Part shown: positions 1-14,000 of the stretch, piece after piece | Position numbering within the stretch: the first letter of the stretch is position 1 | Layout: every line of letters begins with the position of its first letter | NCBI GenBank assembly: GCA_049324695.1 | Contig: JBMOMJ010000039.1 | Span: 248,001 to 312,000, forward strand | From: PMG-095 sp049324695 | GTDB taxonomy: Bacteria > Myxococcota_A > Polyangia > Polyangiales > Polyangiaceae | DNA: 64,000 nt | Direction of reading: 5' to 3' | Position numbers and translations under genes: made by a program | The notes under the pieces: generated by a model | The model's database searches: none | Seen by the model: the letters and a program-made list of their open reading frames with translations, nothing else | Told to the model about the DNA's origin: nothing

Positions 1-2010
1 GCGTCTTCTGCAGTACGCGGTCGCGCGTTGCCAAGGCATACGCTTCCTGCATCCACTGCAGTCGGTTGTAGAGACCGGCGTGCGTGTTGACGGCGCCTTT
101 CGGCGTGCCCGTGGAGCCGGAAGTGTAGATGCAATAGGCCAGGTTCTGCGGCCCGAAAAAGTGCGGCAAGTTGTGTGAGCTCAGCACGCTGAGCTCTTGC
201 TCGTCGCGATCGAAACACCAGAGTGTAGCCGTTGAGCTCGGCAGCGGATCGAGCCAGCGCGTGGCGCTGAGCACAACCTTCGGCCGCGCTTCCGTCAGCG
301 CGTGCTTGGTTCGCGCGGCCGGATACTCGGGATCGAGCGGCAGGTACGCACCGCCCGCCTTCCACACGCCCAGGAGCGCCACCACCATTTCAATCGACCG
401 CTCGAGATACACACCCACTAACACGTCCGGTCCGACGCCGAGTTGGCGCAGCCGGCGCCCGAGTCGATTGGCGCGTTGGTTCAAAGCGCCGTAGCTGACG
501 CTGTGCTCGCCGAAGCAGAGAGCCGGAGCGTCTGGGCTTTCTTGAACACGCCGCTCGAAGAGCTCCAAAACGGTGCTCGCACCAGGGTATGTCCGCGCCG
601 TAGAGTTGAACTCGCGCAGCTGGCGCGCGCGTTGCTGCTCCGCCAGAAGACTCAGCTCACCAACGCGGACGTGCGGCCGTGACAGGAACGAGAACAATAG
701 CTGCTCGAGCTGCTCCAAGAGCTCCGCGGCTCGTGCCGGCGTTACGAGAGCGGTGTCGTAGCCGAGTTCGAGTGTTACCCCCTCGCCCTGCGAAACGACG
801 AACGTCAGCGGGTAGTTGGTGGCTTCGATCGAGCGCACCGGACCGACCCCGAGCTCTTCGGCCGAGCTCTCCAAGGCTCGACCCACCGGGTAGTTCTCGA
901 ACACCAGCAAGCTGTCGAACAGCGCGTTGCCCGGCACAACGCGCGTGAGGCCCTGAAGCTCGGCCAACGAGGTGTACTCGAAGTCGCGCAGACTCGCGCT
1001 GCGCGCTTGTAGCTCGCGCAGCCAATCCGTCAACGATTGACTGCCGTCCACACACACGCGCAGCGGCAGAGTGTTGATGAACAAGCCGAGAGCCGTTTCG
1101 ATGCCCGGCAACGGTGCGCTGCGACCGGACACAGTGGTGCCAAACAGCACGTCGGCCTGTCGCGTGTAGCTGCTGATCAAAAACGCTAGAGCGCCCTGCA
1201 TCACGCTGTTGAAGGTCAAGTGCTGCCCCTTGCCCCAGAGAATGAGCTTGTCGACCAAGCTCTGCGGCAAGGCGCGACGCACGACTTCGTGGCCCTCTGT
1301 TCGCTCTGGAGGACGCCAGCTGCTCGCAAGCAGCGACGGCGTTTCGAAGCTCGACAGCTCCCCACGCCAGTGGGCTGCCGCGCGCTCCGCGTCCTGGGCT
1401 TCAAGCCAAGCGATGTAGCGCCGGTACGCTAAACTTGGAAATTCGTTCGCTTCGCGAATGCGGCCTCGCCCTTCGCGATTCGTGAGCCCGGCGTAGCGCG
1501 CGAACACTTGTTCGAGTAGTTGTGACGCGCTCCAGCCGTCGAGTAGCAGATGGTGCTCGGTCCAAACAAAGTGATATCGGCGCTCTGCCAGCCGCACGAG
1601 GCCGATGCGCATGAGCGGGGCGCGCTGCAATTCGAACCCGAGCTCGCGGTCTTGTACCAGAAAGCGCTCGAGCTCTGCGCGCTGTTCGGACGCGCTCAAT
1701 GACCTGTAATCGAGCAGCTGGAACGGCAGCTTCACCGTTCGACACACCACCTGCATCGGACGACTCAAGCCGTCCCATACGAAGATCGAGCGCAAGATCG
1801 GATGTTGTTCGATGACTTCTTGCCAGGCGCGCTCCAACGAGTGGGCGTCGAGAGCGACGTTCAGCTCACATTCATGCTGATTCACGTAAACGCCCGTTTT
1901 TGGATCGAGCAAACCATGAAACAACATGCCCTGCTGCATTGGGCTGAGCGGGTAGACGTCTTCAATCTGACGAGCCGGTAGCGGCAGCTGCTCGAGCTCG
2001 TTCCGAGTAA
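1..2010 (-). other. NRPS module 4 (C and partial A)
   Basis: The C domain starts IEDVYPLSPMQQGMLFHGL and has HHLLLDGWS, as expected for a DCL domain after an epimerase. The A domain begins near base 590 with LCFGEHSVSYGALNQRANRLG. It reaches the A3 loop (YIYTSGSTGTPKGAV) but ends at the window edge before the pocket residues, so its substrate cannot be read. Confidence 0.85.
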
Positions 2011-5000
2011 GCCGAGCCAAAGGGAAATCCGAGCTGGACACGCCGCCGTGTTCCGGTTCCAAGCAATGCTCGACTAGGCGTTCTACGGCTTCGGCGAAGC
2101 TGTCGAGCAGAGCGCGGATCTCCGCTTCGTGATGCAGATTGGTGCTGAACTCAAAACTGAGCTGCAGCCGCCCGCGGTAGACACTGCCGCTCACATCGAA
2201 CCAGACCGAGCGCAGCCCGTCTACGCAGCATTCCTCGCCGGGGCTCTCGCGAGCTGGCTGAAACAACGCCTCGCCTTCGAAGGTCTGATCGAACTGACCG
2301 AGGTAGTTGAAGTTGACGAGCGGTTGCGGAGCTTCGAGCTCGCGTGCCGCGCCGAGATAACGCAGCACTCCGTAACCGATGCCACCGTTCGGCGTTGCCC
2401 GCAGCTGCTCTTTCACGGCCAAGATGGAAGCCGCTGGTCCTCGCCGGTCAGGAGTGAGCCGTATGGGGTGCAGCGTCGAGAACCAGCCCACCGTACGGGA
2501 CAAGTCCACATCGGCAAACAGGTCCTGCCGTCCGTGACCTTCGAGTTGCAACAGCAGACTGGCCTGGCCCGACCAGCGGCAGAGCACGTCGGCGAGCGCG
2601 GTCAGGAGCAGGTCGTTGATGTGCGTGCGATAGGCTGCGTGAGCGCGAGTCAGTAGCGCTTCCGTCACGCGCTCATCGAGCTCGCGGCTGAGCACCTTGC
2701 TCGAGCCAACCGTATTCGAGCCTTCTGGGTAGTGGATTGGCAGGCGATCAGCGGAAGTGTCCGTGCTCAAGAGGTCGCGCCAATACGGAAGCTCGCGGCT
2801 GAGCGCTGGACCCATGGCGTACTCGTGCAAGCACTGAGCCCAGCGCTGGAAGGAGCTCGTCTTTTGCGGCAGCATTGGCGCCTCGCCAGCGCTCAAAGCG
2901 CCATAAATCCGCTCTAGATCTTCGAGCAGGATGCGCCAAGAAACACCATCGACCACGTTGTGGTGAATCACCAGCAGCAGACGTCCACTGCGCTGCGCGC
3001 CGAGATCTAGGTACGCCGCGTGCAGCAGCGGTCCCACGGCGATATCCAGGCTGCGCTGCGCACGGTTCGCATGTTCCATGATGACGCCTTCGAGCTCTGC
3101 TTGGTCGAGCTCCGCCTGGGCGCTGAGGTCGACGCGCGAGCAGCGATAAGAACCGTTCGACTCCGCGTATCGCTGCTGCCAGCCGTGCTCGCCGCGTTGA
3201 TAGCGCAGGCGCAGTGAGTCGTGATGGGTGACCAGACGCTCGAGTGCCTGCTCCAAGCGCGCCATGTCGAGCGACGTGCCGACCTCGAGCAAGAGCGACT
3301 GATTGTAGTGATGCGGATCGGGCAGCTCTTGCTGAAAAAACCAGGCTTGAATCGGTGTGAGCGGCACCCCGCCGGCTGGCGTTTCCTCGGACGTTTCCCC
3401 AATTTCCGCGGTTTCTGCCACGGAGGCCAGCGCGGCCAAGCTCTGGTATTCGAAGATTTGTTTGGGCGTGATTTTCAAGCCAGCACGCGCTGCGTGAGCC
3501 ACGACCTGAATCGCGACGATCGAATCGCCGCCGAGCTCGAAGAAGTTGTCGTGCAGCCCAACACGCGCCACACCGAGCACCTCCTGCCAAACAGTGGCCA
3601 GGCTGCGTTCGCTCGGCAAACGCGGCTCGACGAAGGTGTTGGTAGTGGCTTCAGGGCGCGGCAGGGCGCGCCGGTCGATCTTGCCATTCGGCGAAAGCGG
3701 CAGCTCGCGCAGGAACACGTAGAACTGGGGCACCATGTAATCCGGCAACGCTGCTGCAAGCTCTGCGCGAATCGTGCGCTGAGCGTCAGCCGCCGCGCCT
3801 GCGTCAACCAGCAAATCCTGGTTCGGTTGCGGCACGATGTACGCAATCAGGCGCTGATGCCCGGCCCGATCAACATCGACGATCACCACGCACTCGTGCA
3901 CCAGCTCGAGGCGCAGCAAGCGTGCTTCGATTTCGCCGAGCTCGATGCGGTAGCCACGCAACTTGGTTTGGTGGTCGGCGCGGCCCGCGTATTCGAGCAA
4001 GCCGTCCGCGCGAACTCGAGCGCGGTCACCGGTACGATACAAACGTGCGCCCGGCGTGAGGCTGAAAGGATTCGGCAAGAAGGCTTCGGCGGTGCGCGCC
4101 GGATCGCTCGCATAACCGCGCCCCACGCCCACCCCCGCCACGCACAATTCGCCGGTGACGCCCGGCGGGACCAGGTTCAAGGCCGCGTCGACAACGAACA
4201 GCTGCGTGAAATCCACGGCGGAGCCGATTGGCACGCGTTCGCCGACAGGAGGCGCGGCGCGCATCAGGTGCAGGGCCACGTCGTCGGCGCATTCTGCAGG
4301 GCCGTAAGCATTGACGAGCGAAATGTTCGGGTAGCGTTCGAACCAACACTCGACCAGATCGCGTGGCAGCTCTTCGCCAGTCGGGAGCACGTAGCGCAGC
4401 GCGAGCCGTTCAGCAGCAACGCTCGTGCTGGCGAGCCCCGCGCGCAACAAACTCGGAACGATCTCGAGGATGGTGATGCCACGTGCGGCCACGTACGGCA
4501 GCAACGCCTCCGGATCCTTCGCGACGGCGTCTGGCACGATGTCCACGCTGGCACCACACAAGCCGGCGGTGAGCAGCTGCCACACCGAAATATCGAAACA
4601 CTGCGAGGCGGTCTGCGCGATGATATCGCGTTCGCCGAGCTCGAAACGTCGGACCTTGCTCAGCTGATTGTTGAGCATGCCCGCTTGCTCGACGAGCGCT
4701 CCCTTGGGCGTGCCGGTCGAACCCGAGGTATAAATCAGGTACACGAGCTCGCTTGGACCGCTGTAAATACCGAGATTGTGCTGCCAGTCGGGGCGGCTAG
4801 TCGCCAAGCTTTCGAGCAGAAGCAGCTGCGGTGCATCTTCGGTCGTAAGCGGGCGATACAGTTCGAACGCACGCCGGAGCAACGGCTCGAACTCGCTAGC
4901 GCTGACCACCACCTGGGCGCGGCTCGACCTTAGGATTTCAGCCAAACGCGCCGGCGGATGTTCTGGATCGAGCGGCAAATACACAGCTCCCGCTTTCAGC

Positions 5001-8000
5001 ACACCGACGGCCGCAGCTAACAGCGCGCTGGTACGCCGCGCCAAGATCGCGACCACCACTTCCTTATCCACGCCGCGGTCGCGCAGCGCGTGGCCTACAC
5101 GGTTCGCACGACGGTTGAGCTCGGCGTAGGAGAGCAGCGCTTCGCCCTCGCGTACCAGTACGCGCTCGGGATGCCGCGCTACGCACTGCTCGAAGCGCGC
5201 GACGTAGCCGAGCTGGTACGCCTCGCAGCCAGCGATCTCCAAGCCGACGCTGGCTGGCGTGAGGGTGCTCTGGAGCGGCAGAGCGCTGATGCGCCGCTGC
5301 GGCTCCGCGAGGGCGGCCCTCAAGAGCTCGCTCCAGTCGCGCGCCAGGCGTTCGATGGTCGAGTGATCGAACAAGTCGCGGCTATAGGTCCACTCCGCGC
5401 GAAGCGCGTCGCCGTCTTCCTCGGTGTCGAGTGACAGATCGAATTGTGTGGTGCCTTGTTCGGGAGCGAGGCGGGTAACAGCGAGGCCCGGCACCTGCGC
5501 GAGCGCATCGTGCTCGGGACGCAAGTGATTGAACATTACCTGGAACAGCGGGCTGTGGCTCAAGCTGCGAGCTGGGTTCAGCGCCTCCACCAGCTTCTCG
5601 AACGGCAGGTCTTGATGCGCTTGTGCTTCGAGCGAGCGCCGCTTCACCAGCTCGAGCAGCTCGTTGAAGGTGGTCTTTTCGTTGCAATCAAGGCGCAAAA
5701 CGAGCGTGTTGACGAAGAAGCCGATGAGCGGCTCGAGTTCCACGCGGTGGCGATTGGCAATGGGCACGCCAATGCACACGTCCGACTGACCCGAGTAGCG
5801 GAACAACAGGGCGCGATACGTTGCGAGCAGCACCATGAACGGCGTCAGCGAGCGCTCTTGCGCGAAGCGCCGCAGGCAGCCGCACAACTCGGAGTCGAGC
5901 GTGACCTCGAGCGTAGCCCCCGCGTAGCTCTGCGCCTGAGGACGTTGACGATCCGTGGGCAGCGATATCTTCGGTTGCTCGGCTCCCAGCACCGACTTCC
6001 AGTACGCGAGCTGGCGCTCACTTTCGGCCGACTCCAACCACTGACGCTGCCAAACTGCGTAGTCAGCGTATTGAATGGCGAGCTCGGGCAGCGCGGCAGG
6101 CTTTCCCTGGGCTCGGCAGCACTGCGAGTACAGCTGCACGAACTCGTCGATCAGCAAGTTCATCGACCACTCATCGGAGATGATGTGGTGCATCGTGACG
6201 AGCAGCAGGTGTTCGGAGATGGAGAGCTTGACCAGCTTCACGCGCATCAGGTCGTCGCGTTCGAGGTCGAACGGCGTGCGCGCTTCGCGCTCCCCGAGCT
6301 CACGAGCGCGAGCTTCTCGGAGCTCGGCAGCCAAACCGCCGAGCTCATTAATATGGAGCGCAAACGGCCTTTCAGCGTCCACGACTTGATACGCGCGGCC
6401 GGCACGAGTCTCGAATCGCGTGCGCAGAGACTCATGGCGCTCGATCAATTTGGCGAAGCTCTGCTGCAACGCAGCGTAGTTCAGCTCGCCACTCAAACGC
6501 ACGTGGGTCGCGATGTTGTAAGCGGCACTCTCGGGTTCCAAGCGCCACAAGAACCACAAGCGTTGCTGTGCGAAGGAGAGTGGCAGGGGCTGGCTGCGGT
6601 CCGCTCGCGCGAGCGCCGGCACAGTCGCTGCGATTGGGCGCTGCTGAGGAAGGCGCGCTGCGAGCCCGGCAAGCGTCTTGGCTTCAAACAATACCGCGAG
6701 CTCGAGTTCTAGGTCGAAACGCTTGCTGACGCGAGAAACGACCTGAGTAGCGAGTAGCGAATGTCCGCCGAGCTCGAAGAAGTCGTCGTGGCGGCCGACT
6801 CGCGCAACACCCAGCACTTCTTGCCAGATGCTCGCGAGCTCTTGCTCCAGCTCGCCTTCAGGCGGGACGTGGTACTGCGATGCTGGCGCGGTCGTCGGTG
6901 CAGGCAGAGCCTTGCGATCGAGCTTGCCATTCGCGTTCATCGGCAACTCGCCCAAGAACACGTACACACGCGGCACCATGTACTCTGGCAATACGCTGAG
7001 TAGCTCGGCTCTGAGTTGCTCCGTGAGCTCCACTTCCGCTGCGCTGCCCGACTGCGGCACTTCGCTCACTGGTGCCACATAGCCGACTAGTCGCTTGTCA
7101 CCGCCGCTGCCGCTCCACACGTCCACCGCGGCCTCGCGCACCAGGCTCGACGCGCTGAGCCGCGCTTCGATCTCACCAAGCTCGATGCGATAGCCACGAA
7201 TCTTCACCTGCTGATCGCGCCGTCCGACGTATTCGAGTACGCCGTCGCTGCGGTAACGCGCTAGGTCACCCGTGCGATACAGCCGCTCGCCTGCAGGCCC
7301 GTGTGGATTCGGCACGAACACTTCCGCCGTACGCGCTGCATCACCCAAGTACCCTCGCCCGACTCCCACTCCGGCCACGCACAACTCGCCCGTCACTCCA
7401 GGCGCCACCAACTGCAGCGCCTCGTTCACCACGTACAAGCGATTGTTGTCCGTCGCTGATCCAATCGCCAGGTGCACCACCTCCGCTTCTGGCGCTCGCT
7501 CCATCCGGTACAACGCCACGTCATCGGCGCACTCCGCGGGCCCGTACGCATTCACCAGCGGAACCCCGGCATACTTCTCGAACCAACGTCGTGCTGTCTC
7601 CGGCGGCAACGCTTCCCCCGTCGGTAACATCCAGCGCAACGCTCCCAGCTCACCCTGCCCACCTTCACTCAACATCCCCTGAATCAGCGACGGCACGCTC
7701 TCCAGCACCGTCACTCCTCGCTCTTTCACATACCCAAGCAGCCGTACCCCGTCCTGCGCGATCTCCTCAGGTACGATCTCTACTCGCCCACCAAACAACA
7801 GCGCTGCCAGGAACTGCCACACCGAAATGTCGAAGCTCGTTCCGGCCGTTTGCGCGATCACATCCCGCTCGCTCAGCCCCAAATACGGAATCTTGCTCAG
7901 CTGGTTATTCAACATCCCAGCGCTCGTCACCATCGCCCCCTTCGGAACTCCCGTCGAGCCCGACGTCCAGATCACATACGCAAGCTCATTCGACCTCACC

Positions 8001-11000
8001 CGAATCCCGAGTCCCTCCTCCGAGTACTCTCCGCTCAACACCTCTTCCAATACCAGCACGCGCGGCCGCTCTTTCTCGCTGAGCCGCTCGAGCGCTGCCT
8101 CGACTTGTTGCACTCGAGCGCGTTCCACCAGCACCACCCGCGCCTTACTCAGCCCCAAGATCTGACCCGTGCGCTCTGCTGGGTGTTTGCTGTCCAAAGG
8201 AACGTACGCCGCTCCAGCTTTGAACACCCCCACCATCATGCTCAAAAACCCAAGCCCACGCTCTCCTAGCAGCGCCACCAACTCTCCGCGCTGCACTCCC
8301 GCTCCCACGAGCGCCCAGCCAATGCGATTCGCTCGCCGATTCAACTCCGCGTAGCTGAGCTCCTCTTCTCCACAACGCGCCGCTATCTTCCCTCCGCTCT
8401 CCTGCACCTGCGCTTCGAACAGCCCGATGTACCCACTTTCGAACGGATACTCCCGCTCGCTACGATTCCACTCCGTCACCAGGCGTCGCGCTTCATCGCT
8501 GCCAACTGTCAACAAACTGGAGAGCTTGGCGTCCGGCGCCGCTAGCAACGCCAGCAAGTAAGCTTTGAACTCTGCCAGCATGCGCAGGACTGCTGCTTCT
8601 TCGACGAAGCGCTCGTCGTAGGAGATCACGAGCCGTAGCTGACGGTTCGGAATTACTACCACCGTAATTGGGAAGTTGGTGTGGGTGCGGTTGCCGGCGA
8701 GCTCGATACCGAACTCGATTTGGCGTTCAAAAAGCGATGCATCGAGTGGCGCGTTCTCGAATACGAACAGGCAGCGAAACAGCGGCTGACCGTAGGGGAT
8801 CACGCTGCAACGTTGAATATCGAGCAACGACAGATGCTCGTGCTCGCGCATGGCCACGTTTTGGGCTTGAAGTTGCCGCAACCACTCAGCCGCCGGAAGG
8901 TCGAGGGCGGCTCGCGGGAAACGCACGCGGAGCGGGAGGCTGTTGATGAAGAGCCCCACCGTTTCTTGGATGTTCTCGATTTCCGCGGGGCGGCCCGCTA
9001 CGGTCACGCCAAACACTACGTCTTTGGAGCCGCTGTATTGCGAGAGCAGCCATGCCCAAGCGCCCTGAGCAAACGTGTTGACGGTCAGCTGACGCTCGCG
9101 TGCAAGCTGCGCGAGGCGCTGAGTCTCTTGCTCGCTGAGCTCCACGAAGCGGTCCGCTACGCGCGACGTTCCAGAGTCACGCGCGAGTGGCCGATCGATG
9201 CCAAGCGACGTCGCTGCTTCGAAACCTTCCAGCGTTTCGCCCCAGTATTGGCGCGCGGCAGCTTTGTCTTGGCGCTTGAGCCAGGCGATGAAGTCGCGGA
9301 ACAGCGGCGGATCCGGGCGCACTAGCGCCGTGCCTTCCAACTGCGCGCGGTACTCCGCGAAGAAGTCGACCAACATCAACGAGCGGCACCAATCGTCGAC
9401 CAAGATGTGGTGGTGACTCTCGACGTAGTAGTAACTGTGTTCGGCCACGCGCACCAGGCGCAAGCGCAACAGCGGCGCACGGCGTAAGTCGAACCCACTT
9501 TCGCGCTCTTCACGAAGCAGCTCGCGCAATCGCGTTTGCTGCTCCTCAGCCGAGACGTCGCGCCAATCCAAGTACTGCACGGGTGAGTCCACCCGTCGCT
9601 GGATGATTTGCAGCAGCTTACCTTCGAACTGCCAGGTAAAGCAGGCGCGCAGCGCGGGGTGGCGCTGGATTACGCGCTCCCACGCGCGTAGAAAACACGC
9701 AGGCTCGATTTCAGCATCGATGCGGTATTGGTCCTGCATGAAATAGATGCCGGACCCTGGCTCAAGCAAGGTGTGCAGCAGCATCCCTTCCTGCATCGGG
9801 CTCAGTGGAAAGACATCTTCGATGTTGTCGAGCGGAACCGGCAGCTCCGCGAGCTCGGCAGCGGAGAGCCCGGACAGCGGGAAGCGGGTCGGCTCAGCGC
9901 CGGCGTTCACATGCGTCGCGGATGCTTCACGTTCGGCCACGCTGGTTTCGATGCGAACGGCCGCCGCAGACAGTGTCGCCAACGTCTGGTGTTGGAACAA
10001 GTCTTTCGGTTTGAGTGCCAGACCGAGGCGTTTGGCCTGCCCCACGACCTGCAGCGCCATGATCGAATCGCCGCCCAGCTCGAAAAAGTTGTCGCTGAGC
10101 CCGACGCGTTCGATCTTGAGCACGTTGCGCCACACCTCTGCCAATGTGCGCTCGGCCCAACTTTCCGGCGCGACGTAAGCTCGCTGCGCCTGCGTCAGAT
10201 CGGGGGCGGGCAACGCCTTGCGGTCGACTTTACCATTACGCGTGAGCGGCAGGACCTCGAGAAACACGAACAAGCGCGGCACCATGTATTCGGGCAGCGC
10301 CTCGGCCAAGCGTGAACCAAGTTGCGCACGCAGCTCTGCGTCACTCGTCTCGCACGTCCTCAGGACGATATAGGCGACCAGACGCTTGACCCCGAGCGCG
10401 TCTTCGCGTGCCAAGACACACGCCGCTTCGACCTCGGGCTGAGCCAACAGGCGTGCTTCGATTTCACCGAGCTCGATGCGATAGCCACGAATCTTCACCT
10501 GCTGATCGCGCCGTCCGACATATTCGAGCACGCCGTCGCTGCGGTAACGCGCTAGGTCACCCGTGCGATACAGCCGCTCGCCTGCAGGCCCGTGTGGATT
10601 CGGCACGAACACTTCCGCCGTACGCGCTGCATCACCCAAGTACCCTCGCCCGACTCCCACTCCGGCCACGCACAACTCGCCCGTCACTCCAGGCGCCACC
10701 AACTGCAGCGCCTCGTTCACCACGTACAAGCGATTGTTGTCCGTCGCTGATCCAATCGCCAGGTGCACCACCTCCGCTTCTGGCGCTCGCTCCATCCGGT
10801 ACAACGCCACGTCATCGGCGCACTCCGCGGGCCCGTACGCATTCACCAGCGGAACCCCGGCATACTTCTCGAACCAACGTCGTGCTGTCTCCGGCGGCAA
10901 CGCTTCCCCCGTCGGTAACATCCAGCGCAACGCTCCCAGCTCACCCTGCCCACCTTCACTCAACATCCCCTGAATCAGCGACGGCACGCTCTCCAGCACC

Positions 11001-14000
11001 GTCACTCCTCGCTCTTTCACATACCCAAGCAGCCGTACCCCGTCCTGCGCGATCTCCTCAGGTACGATCTCTACTCGCCCACCAAACAACAGCGCTGCCA
11101 GGAACTGCCACACCGAAATGTCGAAGCTCGTTCCGGCCGTTTGCGCGATCACATCCCGCTCGCTCAGCCCCAAATACGGAATCTTGCTCAGCTGGTTATT
11201 CAACATCCCAGCGCTCGTCACCATCGCCCCCTTCGGAACTCCCGTCGAGCCCGACGTCCAGATCACATACGCAAGCTCATTCGACCTCACCCGAATCCCG
11301 AGTCCCTCCTCCGAGTACTCTCCGCTCAACACCTCTTCCAATACCAGCACGCGCGGCCGCTCTTTCTCGCTGAGCCGCTCGAGCGCTGCCTCGACTTGTT
11401 GCACTCGAGCGCGTTCCACCAGCACCACCCGCGCCTTACTCAGCCCCAAGATCTGACCCGTGCGCTCTGCTGGGTGTTTGCTGTCCAAAGGAACGTACGC
11501 CGCTCCAGCTTTGAACACCCCCACCATCATGCTCAAAAACCCAAGCCCACGCTCTCCTAGCAGCGCCACCAACTCTCCGCGCTGCACTCCCGCTCCCACG
11601 AGCGCCCAGCCAATGCGATTCGCTCGCCGATTCAACTCCGCGTAGCTGAGCTCCTCTTCTCCACAACGCGCCGCTACCTTCCCTCCGCTCTCCTGCACCT
11701 GCGCTTCGAACAGCCCGATGTACCCACTTTCGAACGGATACTCGCGTTTGCCCGAGCCATCCAGCCCGCCGTAGCTAGAAGCTGTGGCCCAATCCAGCAT
11801 CGGTATCGCGGCAATCGGGCGCGTCGGCGTGCTCAACAGCTGGGCGAGAAGACGCAAAAAGTCGTCCGTGAAACGGCGTAGCGTGGCGACATCGAAGAGA
11901 TCAGTCGCGTAAGTCCAAACCGCGCGGATCGAATCGTGCTCTTCGTAGGTGTCGAGCGTCAAATCGAACTGCGTGGCGAGCTGCCCCAGCTCGAGGCGGA
12001 TCCATGTGACGCCTGCCGGCGCCGGCATGCTGGCGTATTCGACGCCGAGGTGATTGAACATCACCTGAAACAGCGGATTGTGACGCAGCGTGCGCTCGAC
12101 GTTCAGCGCGTCGACGAGAACCTCGAACGGCAGATCTTGGTGCGCTTGTGCGCTGAGCACGTCGTCCTTGGTGCTAGCCAGCACGCGCTGGAAGTCGGGA
12201 AGGCCATTGAAGTTCGCCTCCAACACCAGCGTGTTCACCAAAAAGCCGATCAGGCGCTCGCACTCGAGCCGGCTGCGGTTGGCCACGGGCACGCCCACGC
12301 GAATCAGGCTCTGACCCGTGCTGCGGTGCAAAAAGCACTGAAACGCGGCCAGCAGCAACATGAAGGGGGTGATTTGCTGCTCCCGCGCCGATCGTCGCAA
12401 CTCCGACGTCAGTGCGGCATCGATGCGAAAGACGTAGCGGTCGCCGCGCTGGCTCTGCACCAAAGGGCGTGGCCGATCCAGAGGCAACTCCAGCACCGGG
12501 TGCTCGGTACCCAACGCTGCCTTCCAGAAGCCGAGCTGACGCTCCAACTCCGTGCCAGCCAACGTGCGGCGTTGCCAAATCGCGTAGTCGGCGCATTGGA
12601 TGGGCAACGCAGCGAGCGCAGGTTGCTCGCCGGCCGCGAGCTTGGCGTACGCAGAACCTAGCTCCTCTAGCAGCACTCGCAGTGACCAGCCGTCGGAGAG
12701 GATGTGGTGCACGCACACCAGCACGACGTGCCGCTCATTTTCTAAGCGCAAGCAGCGCACGCGCCAGAGCGGTCCTGCTTCCAGATCGAAGCCGGCGTTG
12801 GCCTCCTGCTCCGCCAAGGCACGCGCACGTTGCTCTCGTTCACCCGGACCGAGCGCGCTCAGATCTTCGCACGTAAATGTCCCTTGCGTGTGCGCGTGCA
12901 CGACACGGTACGGCTTGCCCGCATCTTCAGCGAACGTCGTGCGCAGCGCTTCATGGCGCGCCGCAAGCCAGGTGAAGCTGCGTTCGAGTGCAACCGTGTC
13001 CAACGGTCCACGCCACTCCAAACCTTCGGCCATTGTATACGCGGCGCTCTCGCGATCGAGTTGCCAGAGGAACCACAAGCGCTGCTCACCAAACGAAAGC
13101 GGCAGCTTTCCATCGCCGCGCGGCTGAACCAGAACGCCCGTTTCGGCGCTGCCGGGCTGTGACCGCAGATGCTCGATTTCAGCGGCAAGTGCGCCCAGGC
13201 TCGGCTTCTCGAACAGCTTCGCGAGCTCCACGCGAACGCCAAAGCGCGAGGCTACGCGCGCCAACATTTGTACCGCCTTGAGCGAGTTCCCTCCCAACGC
13301 GAAGAAGCGGTCGTCCGCGCTGACTCGCGGCAACTCGAGCAGTTCTTGCCAGATCGCCGCAAGCTCGCGTTCACTCTCGCTCCGCGCATGGACTTGCGCG
13401 CCACTGCTCGTCGGAGCCTCGCCAGACGCGAGCGCGGCGTTGGGAGCCACGCCCGGCGACATTCCGGTCGTGCGCAGTGCCCCACGCTCGAAGATGGCAA
13501 GCGCGTCGAGCGTACCGAGCTGGTAGCCGCGCCGACAGGCGGCGCGCTGCAGCTTGCCACTGGTGGTCATTGGCAACGTACTCGGCTGGAGCAGCACGAC
13601 GAGGCTCGGTGCTTCCAAATACTCTTCCGCCACCACCTCGCTGATGCCGCGGCACACGCCTTCCAGCGAGATCAACTTCAGCATGCGGCGGCTCACCTCG
13701 GCGGCGATGCCGATGCCTTCGCGCCCATCGATGTCGATCGAGAACGCCGCGACCCGGCCCTTCCGAACCACCTCGATCTGCTCTTCGATCGTACGTTCGA
13801 TATCGTGCGGGTACAGGTTCTGGCCGCGCACGATGATCATGTCCTTGAGCCGACCAGTGATGAACAACCTGCCGTCGTGCTGAAAACCCAGGTCGCCGGT
13901 GCGCAAGAAGCGCTGCGAGCCTCGCGCTACGAACGTGTTTTCGGTAGCTTGAGGGTTGTTCCAGTAACCGAGCGCAACGCTACCGCCACTCACTTGAATC

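Noticed and set aside
7303..8082. Long plus-strand open frames inside the NRPS (also 10408-11373 and 3221-4933)
   Set aside because: They lie antisense to the NRPS frame and have low-complexity, Ser/Pro/Arg-rich translations. They repeat exactly with the duplicated A-domain DNA and are shadows of the real coding strand.
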